A DNA stretch of 64,000 nt from positions 41,565 through 105,564 of the forward strand of contig JAKAXA010000013.1 of assembly GCA_021816775.1 (NCBI GenBank), given 5' to 3'. The stretch comes from Pseudomonadota bacterium. Its GTDB lineage: Bacteria > Pseudomonadota > Gammaproteobacteria > Steroidobacterales > Steroidobacteraceae. Of the stretch, positions 1 to 7,702 are shown one piece after another. How positions within the stretch are numbered: position 1 is the first letter of the stretch; each line of letters begins with the position of its first letter. A program made the translations under genes and the position numbers. Below the pieces are notes generated by a model that saw nothing but the letters and a program-made list of their open reading frames with translations, had not been told where the DNA came from and made no database searches.

Positions 1-156
1 ACGGGCCGGACCGCAATGACCGCGTTCCTGATTTCCAGTCTGATCGTCGCGAGCATCTGGATTGTCGCCGATACGTACCGCGGTGTGCCGTGGCTTGCCG
101 TTGGCCACCCCGCGTGGGACGGCGAGCCGGGTCTGCACGCGCAAGAAGGCGCCTAG
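1..156 (+). CDS. Partial or small membrane protein, C-terminal end
   Basis: The first frame is open from the window edge to a TAG at 154-156. It encodes a hydrophobic stretch (MTAFLISSLIVASIWIVAD) followed by a short polar tail. This could be the C-terminus of a membrane protein that begins before the window. It could also be a roughly 46-residue single-pass protein starting at the ATG at 16, but no ribosome binding site is visible there. I do not recognise the family. It is convergent with the adenylyltransferase gene that ends at 195. Confidence 0.35.
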   Translation, partial: TGRTAMTAFLISSLIVASIWIVADTYRGVPWLAVGHPAWDGEPGLHAQEGA

Positions 157-194
157 CGGCAGCGCGGCAGAAAGTCTTGCCGCACGTCCGGGGC

Positions 195-1334
195 TCAGTC
201 GGAGGCGACCTCGAAGTCCGCATCGACTTCGGCAGCCCAGGCAAGCAGCCCGCCTTCCAGGTGCCCCGGTGCGGCAATCCCGGCACGCCACGCGATCGCA
301 CACGCGAGGAGGCTTCGGTGTCCGGAGCGACAGAGAAAAACGGGATCGCCAGCGCCCGCGAACTCTGCAAGACGGCTCTCGAGTTCCCGCAGCGGAATGT
401 TGCGCGCTCCCTCGAGATGCCGGGCGGCGAATTCCCGCGGCTCGCGCACGTCAATCAGGACTAACGGCGGCCCGGCCGATTCGGCCGACGCCAGCAGATC
501 ACGCAAGTCGATCGCCGAAAGACGGCGCGCGGCGAGCGTCTCGGTGTCACACGCCGGGCCGATGTCCCTCGGCGCCGTGATCTGAGGATGCTCGCCGCAC
601 ACCCGGCAGTCATGGCGCCGGCTGACGGGCAGCTCCGTGAAGCTGAGCTCGAGCGCATCGTAGCTCAGGAGCCGGCCGATCAGCGGCGCGCCGATGCCTG
701 CGGCGATCTTGATGGCCTCATTGGCTTGTATCGTGCCCAACACGCCGGGCAGCACCCCGAGTACGCCGGCTTCGGCGCAGCTGGCCACTGCGCCCTCCTC
801 GACCTGCGGAAACAGACAGCGGTAACACGGGCCCAGACCCGGAATGTACGTCATGGCCTGGCCCTCGAAGCGGTGAATCGCCGCCGTGACGAGCGGCCGG
901 CCGAGCAGCACGCAGGCGTCATTGACCAGATAGCGAGTGCTCAGCCTGTCGCTGCCGTCGAGTACGATGTCGTAACCTTCGATAACTTCACAGACGTTGT
1001 CCGCGCGCAGCGTCAACGCGTGGGTCAGCACTGCTATTTCCGGATTCAGGGCGAGCAGGCGCCGGCGTGCTGCCTCCACCTTCAGCTGCCCGAGATCCTC
1101 GGTGCCGAACAGCACCTGGCGCTGGAGGTTGGAGAGCTCCACCCGGTCGAAATCGACGAGCCCCAGCGTGCCGATACCGGCAGCGGCCAGATACAGGGCA
1201 GCCGGACAGCCAAGTCCCCCCGTTCCCACCACGAGCACGCGGGTGTCCTTCAGCCGTTGCTGGCCGCTCGGTCCGATCTCAGGCAGGCTCAGATGCCGTC
1301 GATATCGCGCTCGCTCGTTCGCGCAGAGCGTCAC
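195..1334 (-). CDS. moeB: MoeB/ThiF-type adenylyltransferase with C-terminal rhodanese domain
   Basis: E1-like enzyme of 379 residues that should adenylate the C-terminal Gly-Gly of a ubiquitin-fold carrier and pass sulfur to it. The N-terminal ThiF fold shows the nucleotide motif GTGGLG, the RVELSNLQRQ segment, and a structural zinc site made of PCYRC and CRVC. The catalytic cysteine is in SCAEAGVLG. Residues from about 270 form a rhodanese domain with the persulfide loop CRSGHRS. The layout matches MOCS3/MoeBR proteins. It starts 3 bp after the MoaD/ThiS-like gene, so the two are almost certainly co-transcribed and act as a pair. It is separate from the thiF in the thiamine operon at 46 kb. 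Whether it serves molybdopterin, cysteine or another pathway cannot be read from the sequence. Confidence 0.85.
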   Translation of the reverse strand: MTLCANERARYRRHLSLPEIGPSGQQRLKDTRVLVVGTGGLGCPAALYLAAAGIGTLGLVDFDRVELSNLQRQVLFGTEDLGQLKVEAARRRLLALNPEIAVLTHALTLRADNVCEVIEGYDIVLDGSDRLSTRYLVNDACVLLGRPLVTAAIHRFEGQAMTYIPGLGPCYRCLFPQVEEGAVASCAEAGVLGVLPGVLGTIQANEAIKIAAGIGAPLIGRLLSYDALELSFTELPVSRRHDCRVCGEHPQITAPRDIGPACDTETLAARRLSAIDLRDLLASAESAGPPLVLIDVREPREFAARHLEGARNIPLRELESRLAEFAGAGDPVFLCRSGHRSLLACAIAWRAGIAAPGHLEGGLLAWAAEVDADFEVASD

Positions 1335-1337
1335 GAC

Positions 1338-1604
1338 TCACCCTCCGGTCAGCGCACAGATCACGTGCACCGTGTCGCTGGTGCCGACCGGTGCGGAAAG
1401 CTCTTGCGCTTCGCGGGCGTTGACGTAGAAGCGGATGTGCGGGCGGATGCGGCTCTGCTCATCGACGAGGCGGAATCGGATGCCCGTGAAGCGGCCTTCC
1501 AGGCTTGCGAGCACTTCCTCCAGAGTGGTTCCGTCCGCTGGGACCTTGAGCGCGCCGGCCGTGTAGGAGCGCAGCGGGCTGGGAATGTGGACCGTGCAGC
1601 TCAT
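1338..1604 (-). CDS. MoaD/ThiS-like ubiquitin-fold sulfur carrier ending in Gly-Gly
   Basis: An 88-residue protein with the spacing of a beta-grasp sulfur carrier and the terminal sequence ALTGG, the diglycine that E1-like enzymes adenylate. The ORF track begins it far upstream. I use the ATG at 1604 because homology to carrier proteins starts there (MSCTVHIPSPLRSY) and because it lies just after the stop of the upstream gene. It sits between the propeller gene (22-bp gap) and the E1/rhodanese gene (3-bp gap). The likely role is acceptor of sulfur, or possibly a protein modifier, acting with the neighbouring E1. It lacks markers that would separate MoaD from CysO-like carriers. Confidence 0.8.
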   Translation of the reverse strand: MSCTVHIPSPLRSYTAGALKVPADGTTLEEVLASLEGRFTGIRFRLVDEQSRIRPHIRFYVNAREAQELSAPVGTSDTVHVICALTGG

Positions 1605-1626
1605 CGGGAACAGATCGTCGCCGCGT

Positions 1627-2739
1627 CTAAATTGCGTGCGTGACCGAGTAGATCTCCGGTAGATGGCGCGCAATGCATCGCCAGATCTCCCCGCTGTTGA
1701 CACTCGCCCACACCTCGCCGCCGGTGGTGCCGAAGTACAGGCCCAACTGCGGCAGACGATCGTCCGTGCACATTGCCTGGCGCAGAACGGTGAGCCAGGC
1801 CTGCGATTTCGGCAGTCCGTCGTCGAACCGCCGCCACCGCCTGCCACCGTCGTTCGTGCGGTACACCGCCGGCTTGCCGCCGATCGAGGTTCGCGGCCAC
1901 ACCGTCTGTCCGTCCATCGGGATCACCCAGGCCGTGTCGGGATCGGTCGGATGGAGCACGATCGGAAAGCCGACGTCGCCGATGTTCTTCGGCATCGCCT
2001 GTCCAATCCGCACCCAGCGCCGCGCGGGCCGATCGAGGCGATAGATGCCGCAGTGGTTCTGCTGGTAGAGCCGATCGGGCGCGCGCGGATGCATCGCCAA
2101 ACAGTGCGGATCATGTCCGAATTGCGCGTTGGGATCCGGCAGAAAATCGGCCGCGCAGCCTTCGTTGAGCGGCGTCCAATCGGCACCCCCGTCGGTCGAC
2201 TCGAACACCCCTCCAGCGGAGATCGCCAGATACAGGTGCTTCGGGTCCCGCGAGTCGATGCGCACGGAGTGCAGCAACTCCCCGTCCGGCGTGCCGAACC
2301 CGACCCATTTCGAGCGCATCGGATGATCGTTGAAGCCGGCCACCGGCTCCCACCGCTCACCGCAGTCCTCGGAGCGGAACAGGCCCGCCGGCGAGCTGCC
2401 GGCATACCAACTGCCGCGCTCGCTGGCGTGACCCGGTGTTAGCCAGAAGACCTTCTGCACCGCCCGTGCGGGTTCGCCGTCGGCCGCCTTGCGGAATGCC
2501 GGAGGCTGGCCCGCCTCCTGCCAGGTCCGCCCCCGGTCACTCGAGCGGTACACGGTCGGCCCCAGATGCCCGGTCTTGGCCGCCATCATCAGTACGCGCG
2601 GCTCCCGCGGGTCCTGCACGATGTGATGGATGATATGTCCCAGAAACTGGGGACCCGACAGCTTCCAGCTGCGCCTGCGTGCATCAGGACGAACAGTGAA
2701 GGCACCTTTGCGAGTCCCGATCCACAGCGTCGCGGCCAT
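1627..2739 (-). CDS. BNR/Asp-box beta-propeller protein (sialidase-like fold)
   Basis: About 370 residues with at least five Asp-box motifs of the type SxDxGxxW (SSDRGRTW, SEDCGERW, STDGGADW, TNDGGRRW, SVNSGEIW). These mark the blades of a sialidase/BNR propeller. The start at 2739 is chosen because the typical family opening ATLWIGTRKGAF follows it directly. There is no signal peptide, so the protein is probably cytoplasmic. Such proteins are often labelled exo-alpha-sialidase, but I see no sialidase catalytic set and do not infer glycosidase activity. It is the first gene of the trio with the Gly-Gly carrier and E1/rhodanese genes. That context suggests a scaffold or substrate-binding role in the same process. 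Confidence 0.75.
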   Translation of the reverse strand: MAATLWIGTRKGAFTVRPDARRRSWKLSGPQFLGHIIHHIVQDPREPRVLMMAAKTGHLGPTVYRSSDRGRTWQEAGQPPAFRKAADGEPARAVQKVFWLTPGHASERGSWYAGSSPAGLFRSEDCGERWEPVAGFNDHPMRSKWVGFGTPDGELLHSVRIDSRDPKHLYLAISAGGVFESTDGGADWTPLNEGCAADFLPDPNAQFGHDPHCLAMHPRAPDRLYQQNHCGIYRLDRPARRWVRIGQAMPKNIGDVGFPIVLHPTDPDTAWVIPMDGQTVWPRTSIGGKPAVYRTNDGGRRWRRFDDGLPKSQAWLTVLRQAMCTDDRLPQLGLYFGTTGGEVWASVNSGEIWRCIARHLPEIYSVTHAI

Positions 2740-3224
2740 GGCGCACAGCATTCCAGCGCCGGGGCATGCGGTCAACTCCTCCGCGCGAGGGGCCCGGGCT
2801 GCCGCGGTTGAGCCTCCTGCCGGGCCACGGTCCGCAACCCAACGGAGACCTGCGATCCTGTCGGCTCGATGCCAACGCCAATGACCGGCGCTGGATGCGG
2901 CAGCAGTAGAAGAGTCGTCGTTAAGTCAATGATTAATATCTGAATATTCTTAGACCCGTCTTCACGGCGCGCCGCCGGTGACCGCCGCCGCCGATTCAAG
3001 CGGGCGATGCCGATCCTGTCAGCAGATCTCGGGCGCTCGCCGCACTGCGGCTGCGCGTCGTCGCGTGGAACCACTCCTGGATCGCTTCAGGCATCGCCGA
3101 ATGAACGAGGCGGGTTTTGATGTCGTCATTTGCGCAGCCGTGGCCCCGGCGCGGCGATGCCTCGCCGCTCTCGATGCGTCGATCATCCGCGATGCGCTGC
3201 GTCGGCGGGCATCCGCCGCCGCTC
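2740..3224. other. Intergenic region without a convincing gene
   Basis: The short ORFs here look like GC-rich shadow frames. The notable part is an AT-rich island at about 2920-2955 (TTAAGTCAATGATTAATATC), a plausible promoter or operator for either flanking unit. The region ends at the FNR/DNR-type palindrome. Confidence 0.4.
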
Positions 3225-3238
3225 TTGATGCACATCAA
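3225..3238. promoter_or_regulatory. FNR/DNR-type operator TTGATGCACATCAA
   Basis: A perfect match to the FNR/DNR consensus TTGAT-N4-ATCAA. Its centre is about 59 bp upstream of the Rieske gene start at 3291, which fits a class II site at about -41 with a short leader. Three related palindromes occur at 6283, 7108 and 12725, all near genes of nitric oxide metabolism. Confidence 0.75.
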
Positions 3239-3290
3239 GGAGCGCGTCCGTGGATTGGCCGTAGTGTTTGCTCACGGTTGGAAAAGAGCA

Positions 3291-3613
3291 ATGAACATGA
3301 CGCAGTGGATTGAAGTCGCCCGAGCCGGCGACATCCCGGATCGCACCGGCAAGGTGATTCCCCTCGGCGGATCCAATCTCGCCGTCGTCAACCTGGACGG
3401 TGAGTATTTTGCTCTGCGGGACGTATGCACCCATCGGGGCAGCGACCTCGCCAACGGCTGGGTAGAGGGCGACCGGGCACTGTGTCCATGCACCTTGCCG
3501 AGTTCTCCGTCCGAACGGGCACCGCAGTCAAAGCGCCTGCGTACGAAGCCGTGCACACCTTCCCGGTCCGCGTGCGCGACGGGGTCATCGAGGTCCGCGA
3601 TGACCGCCCATGA
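3291..3613 (+). pseudogene. Rieske [2Fe-2S] ferredoxin, NirD-like, interrupted by an apparent frameshift
   Basis: The first frame from ATG 3291 gives a Rieske start with the first cluster motif CTHRGSDL. Near 3492 it reads CPCTLPSS, which breaks the second motif. The +1 frame then continues with HLAEFSVRTGTAVKAP and an ordinary Rieske C-terminus ending at 3613. Adding one base (CCATGCAC to CCACTGCAC) restores CPLHLAEFSV, the expected CPxH motif. The gene is therefore either a recent single-base-deletion mutant or carries a sequencing error. The family transfers electrons in small oxygenase or nitrite reductase systems. It lies downstream of a perfect FNR/DNR box and ahead of the DUF2249 gene. 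Confidence 0.75.
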
Positions 3614-3830
3614 CCGCGACGAAGCGCTTTCGGCGCTCGCCGGGCTGCTCATACGTGCACTCGTGAGCCTGTCTGAGGCCGCAGATGCCCAGCACCACAT
3701 CGCCTGCACCCTCGCCGCTCGCGCTTGGTGCGTTCTGCACGATTCCCGGCCGCGCGAGGCGGAACGCTTCAACGGCGCATTGCACAGACTGAGCCGTGTT
3801 CAATACAACCCACCTGAGAAGGAGTCCCCC
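3600..3830 (+). CDS. Hypothetical protein reading in frame into DUF2249 gene
   Basis: The ATG at 3600 overlaps the end of the Rieske reading frame. It opens a frame for about 77 mostly helical residues (MTAHDRDEALSALAGLL and onward) that continues without a stop into the DUF2249 gene at 3831. I do not recognise a domain. A real gene is supported by its position inside the probable operon and by its helical, alanine-rich composition. Either it is naturally fused to DUF2249, giving 158 residues, or its own stop codon was lost to an indel. A TGA exists in an alternative frame just before the DUF2249 ribosome binding site. Confidence 0.45.
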
Positions 3831-4076
3831 ATGTCACAAGCCCGAATTCTCGACGTTCGACCGCTCATTCCCATGGAACGGCACCGCCAGATCTTCGAGA
3901 CCTATCGCGCGCTCAAGCCCGGTGAGAGCTTCGTGCTGGTCAACGACCACGACCCTCGGCCGCTTTACTATCAGTTCGACGCTGAGCACACGGGCGAGTT
4001 CTCCTGGAACTATCTGCAGCGGGGGCCGGACACCTGGCAGTTCGAGATCGGCCGCCCCGCAGCCGTTCACTCCTGA
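3831..4076 (+). CDS. DUF2249 domain protein
   Basis: An 81-residue protein starting at ATG 3831 with a strong upstream GAAGGAG. The segment LDVRPLIPMERHRQIFETYRAL, the LVNDHDPRPLYY centre and the WQFEIGR ending are typical of DUF2249. This is a TusA-like small fold repeatedly found beside hemerythrins and nitric oxide genes. It is the third gene of the Rieske unit controlled by the box at 3225. Its last 10 bp overlap the convergent DUF59 gene. The biochemical function is unknown. A two-domain relative lies at 4390-4908. Confidence 0.8.
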   Translation: MSQARILDVRPLIPMERHRQIFETYRALKPGESFVLVNDHDPRPLYYQFDAEHTGEFSWNYLQRGPDTWQFEIGRPAAVHS

Positions 4077-4384
4077 ATGCCGAAGTGCGCCTTGGCGATG
4101 GGCGTCATCCGTTGCGGTGACCAGGCGGGCTCCCAGACGAGGTTGATGTCCACAGCACTGATGCCTGGAAGGCTTCTGGCGCGCTCGTAGACACCCGCGA
4201 GGATGTAATCCTGAGCCGGACAGCCCGGGGTCGTCATGGTCATGCTGATCTTGACGACGCCGGCGTCCACCGCCAGCTCATAGACCATGCCGAGATCGAC
4301 GATGTTGTAGCCGAGCTCCGGATCGATCACCTCGTGCAGGGCGGCCAGCACGTACTGGCGATCCGGCGTGATTGCCGCATCCAT
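4067..4384 (-). CDS. DUF59/MIP18 family metal-sulfur cluster assembly protein
   Basis: About 105 residues matching the DUF59 (PaaD/SufT/MIP18) family, with VIDPELGYNIVDLGMVY and the TTPGCP cysteine motif. Family members help mature Fe-S proteins. The start at 4384 (MDAAITPDRQ) is preferred to the ORF-track start 18 bp upstream because it begins the conserved region. It is the last gene of the minus-strand unit with the double DUF2249 gene and the polytopic membrane protein. That context suggests assembly or repair of clusters damaged by nitric oxide. Confidence 0.85.
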   Translation of the reverse strand: MDAAITPDRQYVLAALHEVIDPELGYNIVDLGMVYELAVDAGVVKISMTMTTPGCPAQDYILAGVYERARSLPGISAVDINLVWEPAWSPQRMTPIAKAHFGIQE

Positions 4385-4389
4385 GGCGA

Positions 4390-4908
4390 TCAGCCCGCGC
4401 ACCGGATCAGCAGCCGGACACCCTCGCCCACCGTCTCGGTGTGGATCACCGCGCCGCGAGCCTGCAGCTCCGGGTAGAGAAAGACCGGCTCGCGCTCGTT
4501 GAGCGCCTCGAGCACCTGGCCCGGCGCGAGGTGCTCGAGCGCCTCGAGGATCCGCATCATCGGCTCAGGCGGCGAGAGCCCGCGGTTGTCGAGGACCGCA
4601 CTCGGCATGGGCCATTCATCGCTCGACGTATGCGGGACGGCCGCAACCGCCGCAGCGCCGGAGCCCGCCTCTGCTCCCCGAGGCGCGAACAGCACCTCCC
4701 AGTCCCCTTCGCCGTGTCGAACGGCACTGTGCTCGAAACCCTTGCGTCCCAGCACGGCGTAGAGCGGTAGCGGCTCGAATGTGACCAGCAGACGCAGCGG
4801 CTGGCCCGGCGCGAGGCGGCCCACGGCCTGCATGATCTTCGGCAGAGGCTCCCCCCCACTGCGCAGGATTTCACGGACATCAAGTGTGAGTGGCTCGGTC
4901 ATGGTCAT
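4390..4908 (-). CDS. Two-domain DUF2249 protein
   Basis: The 172-residue product carries two DUF2249 copies. The first is about residues 5-75 (LDVREILRSGGEPLPKIMQA and LVTFEPLPLYAVL). The second is about 110-172 (PPEPMMRILEALEHLAPGQ). The ATG at 4908 overlaps the stop of the membrane protein gene (4905), indicating translational coupling. I use this start because the DUF2249 signature follows within a few residues. It is co-transcribed with the membrane protein and the DUF59 gene. DUF2249 proteins resemble TusA-like folds, but a sulfur-transfer role is not shown here; the function is unknown. Confidence 0.8.
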   Translation of the reverse strand: MTMTEPLTLDVREILRSGGEPLPKIMQAVGRLAPGQPLRLLVTFEPLPLYAVLGRKGFEHSAVRHGEGDWEVLFAPRGAEAGSGAAAVAAVPHTSSDEWPMPSAVLDNRGLSPPEPMMRILEALEHLAPGQVLEALNEREPVFLYPELQARGAVIHTETVGEGVRLLIRCAG

Positions 4909-6248
4909 TCTCTCGGGCTCGCTAGGAATGGAGGAATCGCGGCTTCGGCGTGGCGCGCTTGCACGTAGTGGCCCCGCCAGGCACGCCAGTACTCGGTGAC
5001 GAGGCCGGCAGTCGCGAGCGCCACGAGCGCGATGCACGAACGAAACCCGGGCGCGCTGCCGGACAGGGCGAAGGCGCTGCCGAGGAGTATGGCGGCGAAA
5101 TACAACACGAACCATTGACCGCCGCGTCGTTCACGGACCAGGTCCTGCACGCGGGGCACGGAGGCGCGGCCGAGCGCGCTGCCGTAACGGCCGAGCCAGG
5201 TCAGAAATGGAATGATCTTATAGAGTTGAGTCAGCCCGAGGCCGCCGAGCCATCCGAACACGACCAGGAAGACGCTCACCGGCGCGCCGGCCGCGGGACG
5301 GCCCGTGCCGAGGCTGCTGATCGCCAGCGCCGCGGCGAGTCCGAGGAAGCCGAAGGCGCCCACCGCGGCCCGGTTGTGCACCTCGATCGCCGTGCGCCGG
5401 CGCGTGCGGTAGATCCGGCGGATATCCCACAGGTAGATCGCCACGGCGATGGTGATCGCCACATATCCGCTCGACTGCGCTATGCGCAGGAAACCGGCCG
5501 AGACCCACACCTGCGCCACACCGGCCGCGACGGCCAGAGCGAACCCCAGAGTGCCGAGAATGTGGACGCAATCGCCCGGGATGCCCCGGTCCTCCGGGGC
5601 GAGCATGAACATCGGCAGCAGCTTGTAGCTGACGCCCATGGCCGTCAGCGTGAACCATCCGCCGAGGCCGGCCAGCGCATGATCGCCGAATGCATTGAGC
5701 AGCCCAGCCAGGTACGGCGCAAGCGCCGGCACCGTGAACGCCAATGCGAACGACAGCCCGAGCATCACCGTGATGACCAGGAACACAAGTCCCGTGAGCA
5801 CCATCCGCCCGGGCAGCGCCAGGGGGCGTGCGCGCACCAGAGGGACGCCCACGTTCCACGATGCGGCCAGCACTCCCAGCAGCACTGCGGTTGCGCCAGC
5901 CGGCAGCGCCATGGCCAGAACCGGCGAGGCGGTGATGCCGAAGAAGCCGCAGATCATGCCGCCGAGCCCGACCTCGATGCCGATCAGAGCCCAAAGCGCC
6001 ATGCGCTGGCTTGTCAGCGGGCGCGCGGTGATGACCGGCACGAACTGAAACAGCGCCCCCAGCATCATCAGCAGCAGCCACCCGATGACCAGCAAATGGA
6101 CCGCGGCCAGCGTGCCGGGTGCGGACAGCGCCCGCGCCGGCCAGGTCATGCCGGCGAGGATCAGCCCCTGGGCCGCCAGAAAATTCACGAGCGCACAGGC
6201 AAACAGGAGCAAGGTCCAGCGCGAGAGCCGGTTGCTGAGCGTGGCCAT
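4905..6248 (-). CDS. Polytopic membrane protein of the DNR regulon, heme-copper-oxidase-like
   Basis: About 447 residues with roughly twelve hydrophobic segments, including VHLLVIGWLLLMMLGALFQF and TQLYKIIPFLTWLGR. The pattern recalls NnrS and cbb3-oxidase subunit I relatives found in denitrification clusters. I cannot place the full set of six heme/copper histidines, so oxidase activity is not claimed. The start at 6248 is chosen because the upstream ORF-track ATG lies inside the FNR/DNR palindrome at 6283-6296. It leads the unit with the DUF2249 and DUF59 genes. A role in nitric oxide tolerance or heme/copper handling is inferred from context only. Confidence 0.7.
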   Translation of the reverse strand: MATLSNRLSRWTLLLFACALVNFLAAQGLILAGMTWPARALSAPGTLAAVHLLVIGWLLLMMLGALFQFVPVITARPLTSQRMALWALIGIEVGLGGMICGFFGITASPVLAMALPAGATAVLLGVLAASWNVGVPLVRARPLALPGRMVLTGLVFLVITVMLGLSFALAFTVPALAPYLAGLLNAFGDHALAGLGGWFTLTAMGVSYKLLPMFMLAPEDRGIPGDCVHILGTLGFALAVAAGVAQVWVSAGFLRIAQSSGYVAITIAVAIYLWDIRRIYRTRRRTAIEVHNRAAVGAFGFLGLAAALAISSLGTGRPAAGAPVSVFLVVFGWLGGLGLTQLYKIIPFLTWLGRYGSALGRASVPRVQDLVRERRGGQWFVLYFAAILLGSAFALSGSAPGFRSCIALVALATAGLVTEYWRAWRGHYVQARHAEAAIPPFLASPRE

Positions 6249-6282
6249 TGACGAAGCGTCCGCGCACCCGCGCGTCTTCGCC

Positions 6283-6296
6283 TTGACGCCGGTCAA
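6283..6296. promoter_or_regulatory. FNR/DNR-type operator TTGACGCCGGTCAA
   Basis: A perfect palindrome TTGAC-N4-GTCAA directly after the stop of the dnr gene and centred about 41 bp before the membrane protein start at 6248. The short distance implies a very short leader or a start codon slightly further downstream. It should drive the membrane protein-DUF2249-DUF59 unit. Confidence 0.7.
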
Positions 6297-6299
6297 GGG

Positions 6300-6986
6300 T
6301 CAATGCATGTGGCGGCGGAGCCGGTCCACATCGGTCACCGTCACTTCGTCCCCGGCGACCTCGATCAGACCCTCATCGGTGAGACTGCGCAGTGTCCGCG
6401 AGAGCGTCTCCGGCGTGACGGCCACGTGCGCCGCAATCACCACCTTGCGTGTCGGGAGAGTCACGGTGAATCGGCCACCAGCATCGGACGGGACAAGCCC
6501 CAGCAGATAGTGCACGACCCGGTAGCGGCTGTTCTGCAGCGCCAGCGTCTCGATCTCGTCCCAGTGGGCCTGGATGCGCCGAGTCATCTGCGCCATCACT
6601 GCCCGGCAGGTGGCGAACGATTCCTGCAGGATTCCGAGGAAGGTTTCGCGGTCGAACGCGACCAGTTCGGCCGCCTCCACCGCTTCCCCCGAGACCGGAT
6701 ATCGCGGCGCATCCATGAACAGGATGCTCTCGGCGAACGTCTGTGCGGGGCGGATCAGCCGCATGACCTTCTCATCACCCTCCGGTGAGAGGCGATAGAG
6801 CTTCACGCAGCCGCTGCGCAGCAGGAAGAACTGCCCCGCCGCATCCCCGTGACTGAAGAGCGGCTCGCCTGCGGCCAGCCGCCTCGCAGCGGCCGTCGCC
6901 AGCAGCCGCGCCTGCTGCGCCTCGGTCAGCGCACAGAAGAGGTAGTGGTGGCGCAGCTCACGCGCCAGCGCGCTGTCGGCCTGCAT
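6300..6986 (-). CDS. dnr: Crp/Fnr family regulator of DNR/NnrR type
   Basis: A 228-residue regulator with an N-terminal cyclic-nucleotide-binding-like domain (SHGDAAGQFFLLRSGCVKLY), a long dimer helix, and a C-terminal winged helix whose recognition helix reads VTPETLSRTLRSL. E-SR there is the Fnr-type contact with TTGAT half sites. It lacks the N-terminal cysteine set of oxygen-sensing FNR, so it belongs with heme/NO-responsive DNR or NnrR proteins. It is divergent from fdxA-norZ and next to four FNR-type palindromes, so it is probably the local regulator that turns on this island when nitric oxide is present. Confidence 0.85.
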   Translation of the reverse strand: MQADSALARELRHHYLFCALTEAQQARLLATAAARRLAAGEPLFSHGDAAGQFFLLRSGCVKLYRLSPEGDEKVMRLIRPAQTFAESILFMDAPRYPVSGEAVEAAELVAFDRETFLGILQESFATCRAVMAQMTRRIQAHWDEIETLALQNSRYRVVHYLLGLVPSDAGGRFTVTLPTRKVVIAAHVAVTPETLSRTLRSLTDEGLIEVAGDEVTVTDVDRLRRHMH

Positions 6987-7107
6987 GATGATTCCGGTGT
7001 ATCCGCCATGAAGTGGTGATTGGCGTCATCAGGGTGAATGGGCGCCAAAGCTATACCAGCGCGAGGCCGAGCGGCAAGCTGCGCTCCGCGGCCCGTGGGC
7101 GGCGCCC

Positions 7108-7121
7108 TTGACGGCCATCAA
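7108..7121. promoter_or_regulatory. FNR/DNR-type operator TTGACGGCCATCAA
   Basis: A 14-bp near-palindrome TTGAC-N4-ATCAA located between the divergent dnr and ferredoxin genes. Its centre is about 75 bp upstream of the ferredoxin GTG start, compatible with activation of the ferredoxin-qNOR-NnrS unit. It could also act on dnr itself. Confidence 0.7.
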
Positions 7122-7188
7122 GGCGCACAGATTGCCCTGACCGCTATGGTTTGCGCCTCGAGCCGCGCAGCGCGGCACGGAGGCCGCT

Positions 7189-7512
7189 GTGGCCCACGTC
7201 GTCACTGAAAACTGCATCAAATGCAAGTACACCGATTGTGTCGAAGTATGCCCCGTGGACTGCTTCCATGCCGGCCCCAACATGCTGGTGATCGACCCGG
7301 ACGAATGCATCGACTGCACCCTGTGCGTCCAGGAGTGCCCCGCCGAGGCGATCTTCCCCGAGGATGAGGTGCCGCCGAGCCAGAACCACCTCTTCGAGCT
7401 CAACAGGCAGCTTGCCCGCAAGTGGCCCGTGCTCGCGCAGAAGATTCCCGCGCCCGACGATGCCGAGCAATGGGACGGCGTGCCCGAGAAGCTGCCGCTG
7501 CTGCAGCGATGA
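7189..7512 (+). CDS. fdxA: 7Fe ferredoxin FdxA
   Basis: A 107-residue seven-iron ferredoxin. The N-terminal [18 protein letters not shown] holds the [3Fe-4S]/[4Fe-4S] ligands, and [12 protein letters not shown] completes the second cluster. Length and the C-terminal tail match Azotobacter FdI-type FdxA. The start is GTG at 7189, 6 bp after a GGAGG box (7179-7183). An FNR/DNR palindrome lies about 75 bp upstream and the qNOR gene follows after 190 bp. It probably supplies low-potential electrons during growth on nitrogen oxides, or is cluster-sensitive to nitric oxide; the partner enzyme is not evident. Confidence 0.9.
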   Translation: MAHVVTENCIKCKYTDCVEVCPVDCFHAGPNMLVIDPDECIDCTLCVQECPAEAIFPEDEVPPSQNHLFELNRQLARKWPVLAQKIPAPDDAEQWDGVPEKLPLLQR

Positions 7513-7702
7513 GCGCGCGGCACGCAAAGCCGCACCGCCGCTCGGCGGTAGTGCCGATCGCCGCGCCTTCGACCCCGCTGGCACTTCTACCTATTCACCC
7601 TCGGATGCCCCTCCGGGAATTATTCTCGTACCACGACATACAGGCGCCCACACCGGCAGCGATTCTCACCCGCAGCACGGCGTCCTTGCGAGGAGTGCGT
7701 AG

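Noticed and set aside
7017-7031. Palindrome TGATTGGCGTCATCA upstream of dnr
   Set aside because: The half-site spacing (7 bp between TGAT and ATCA) does not fit the FNR/DNR spacing of 4.
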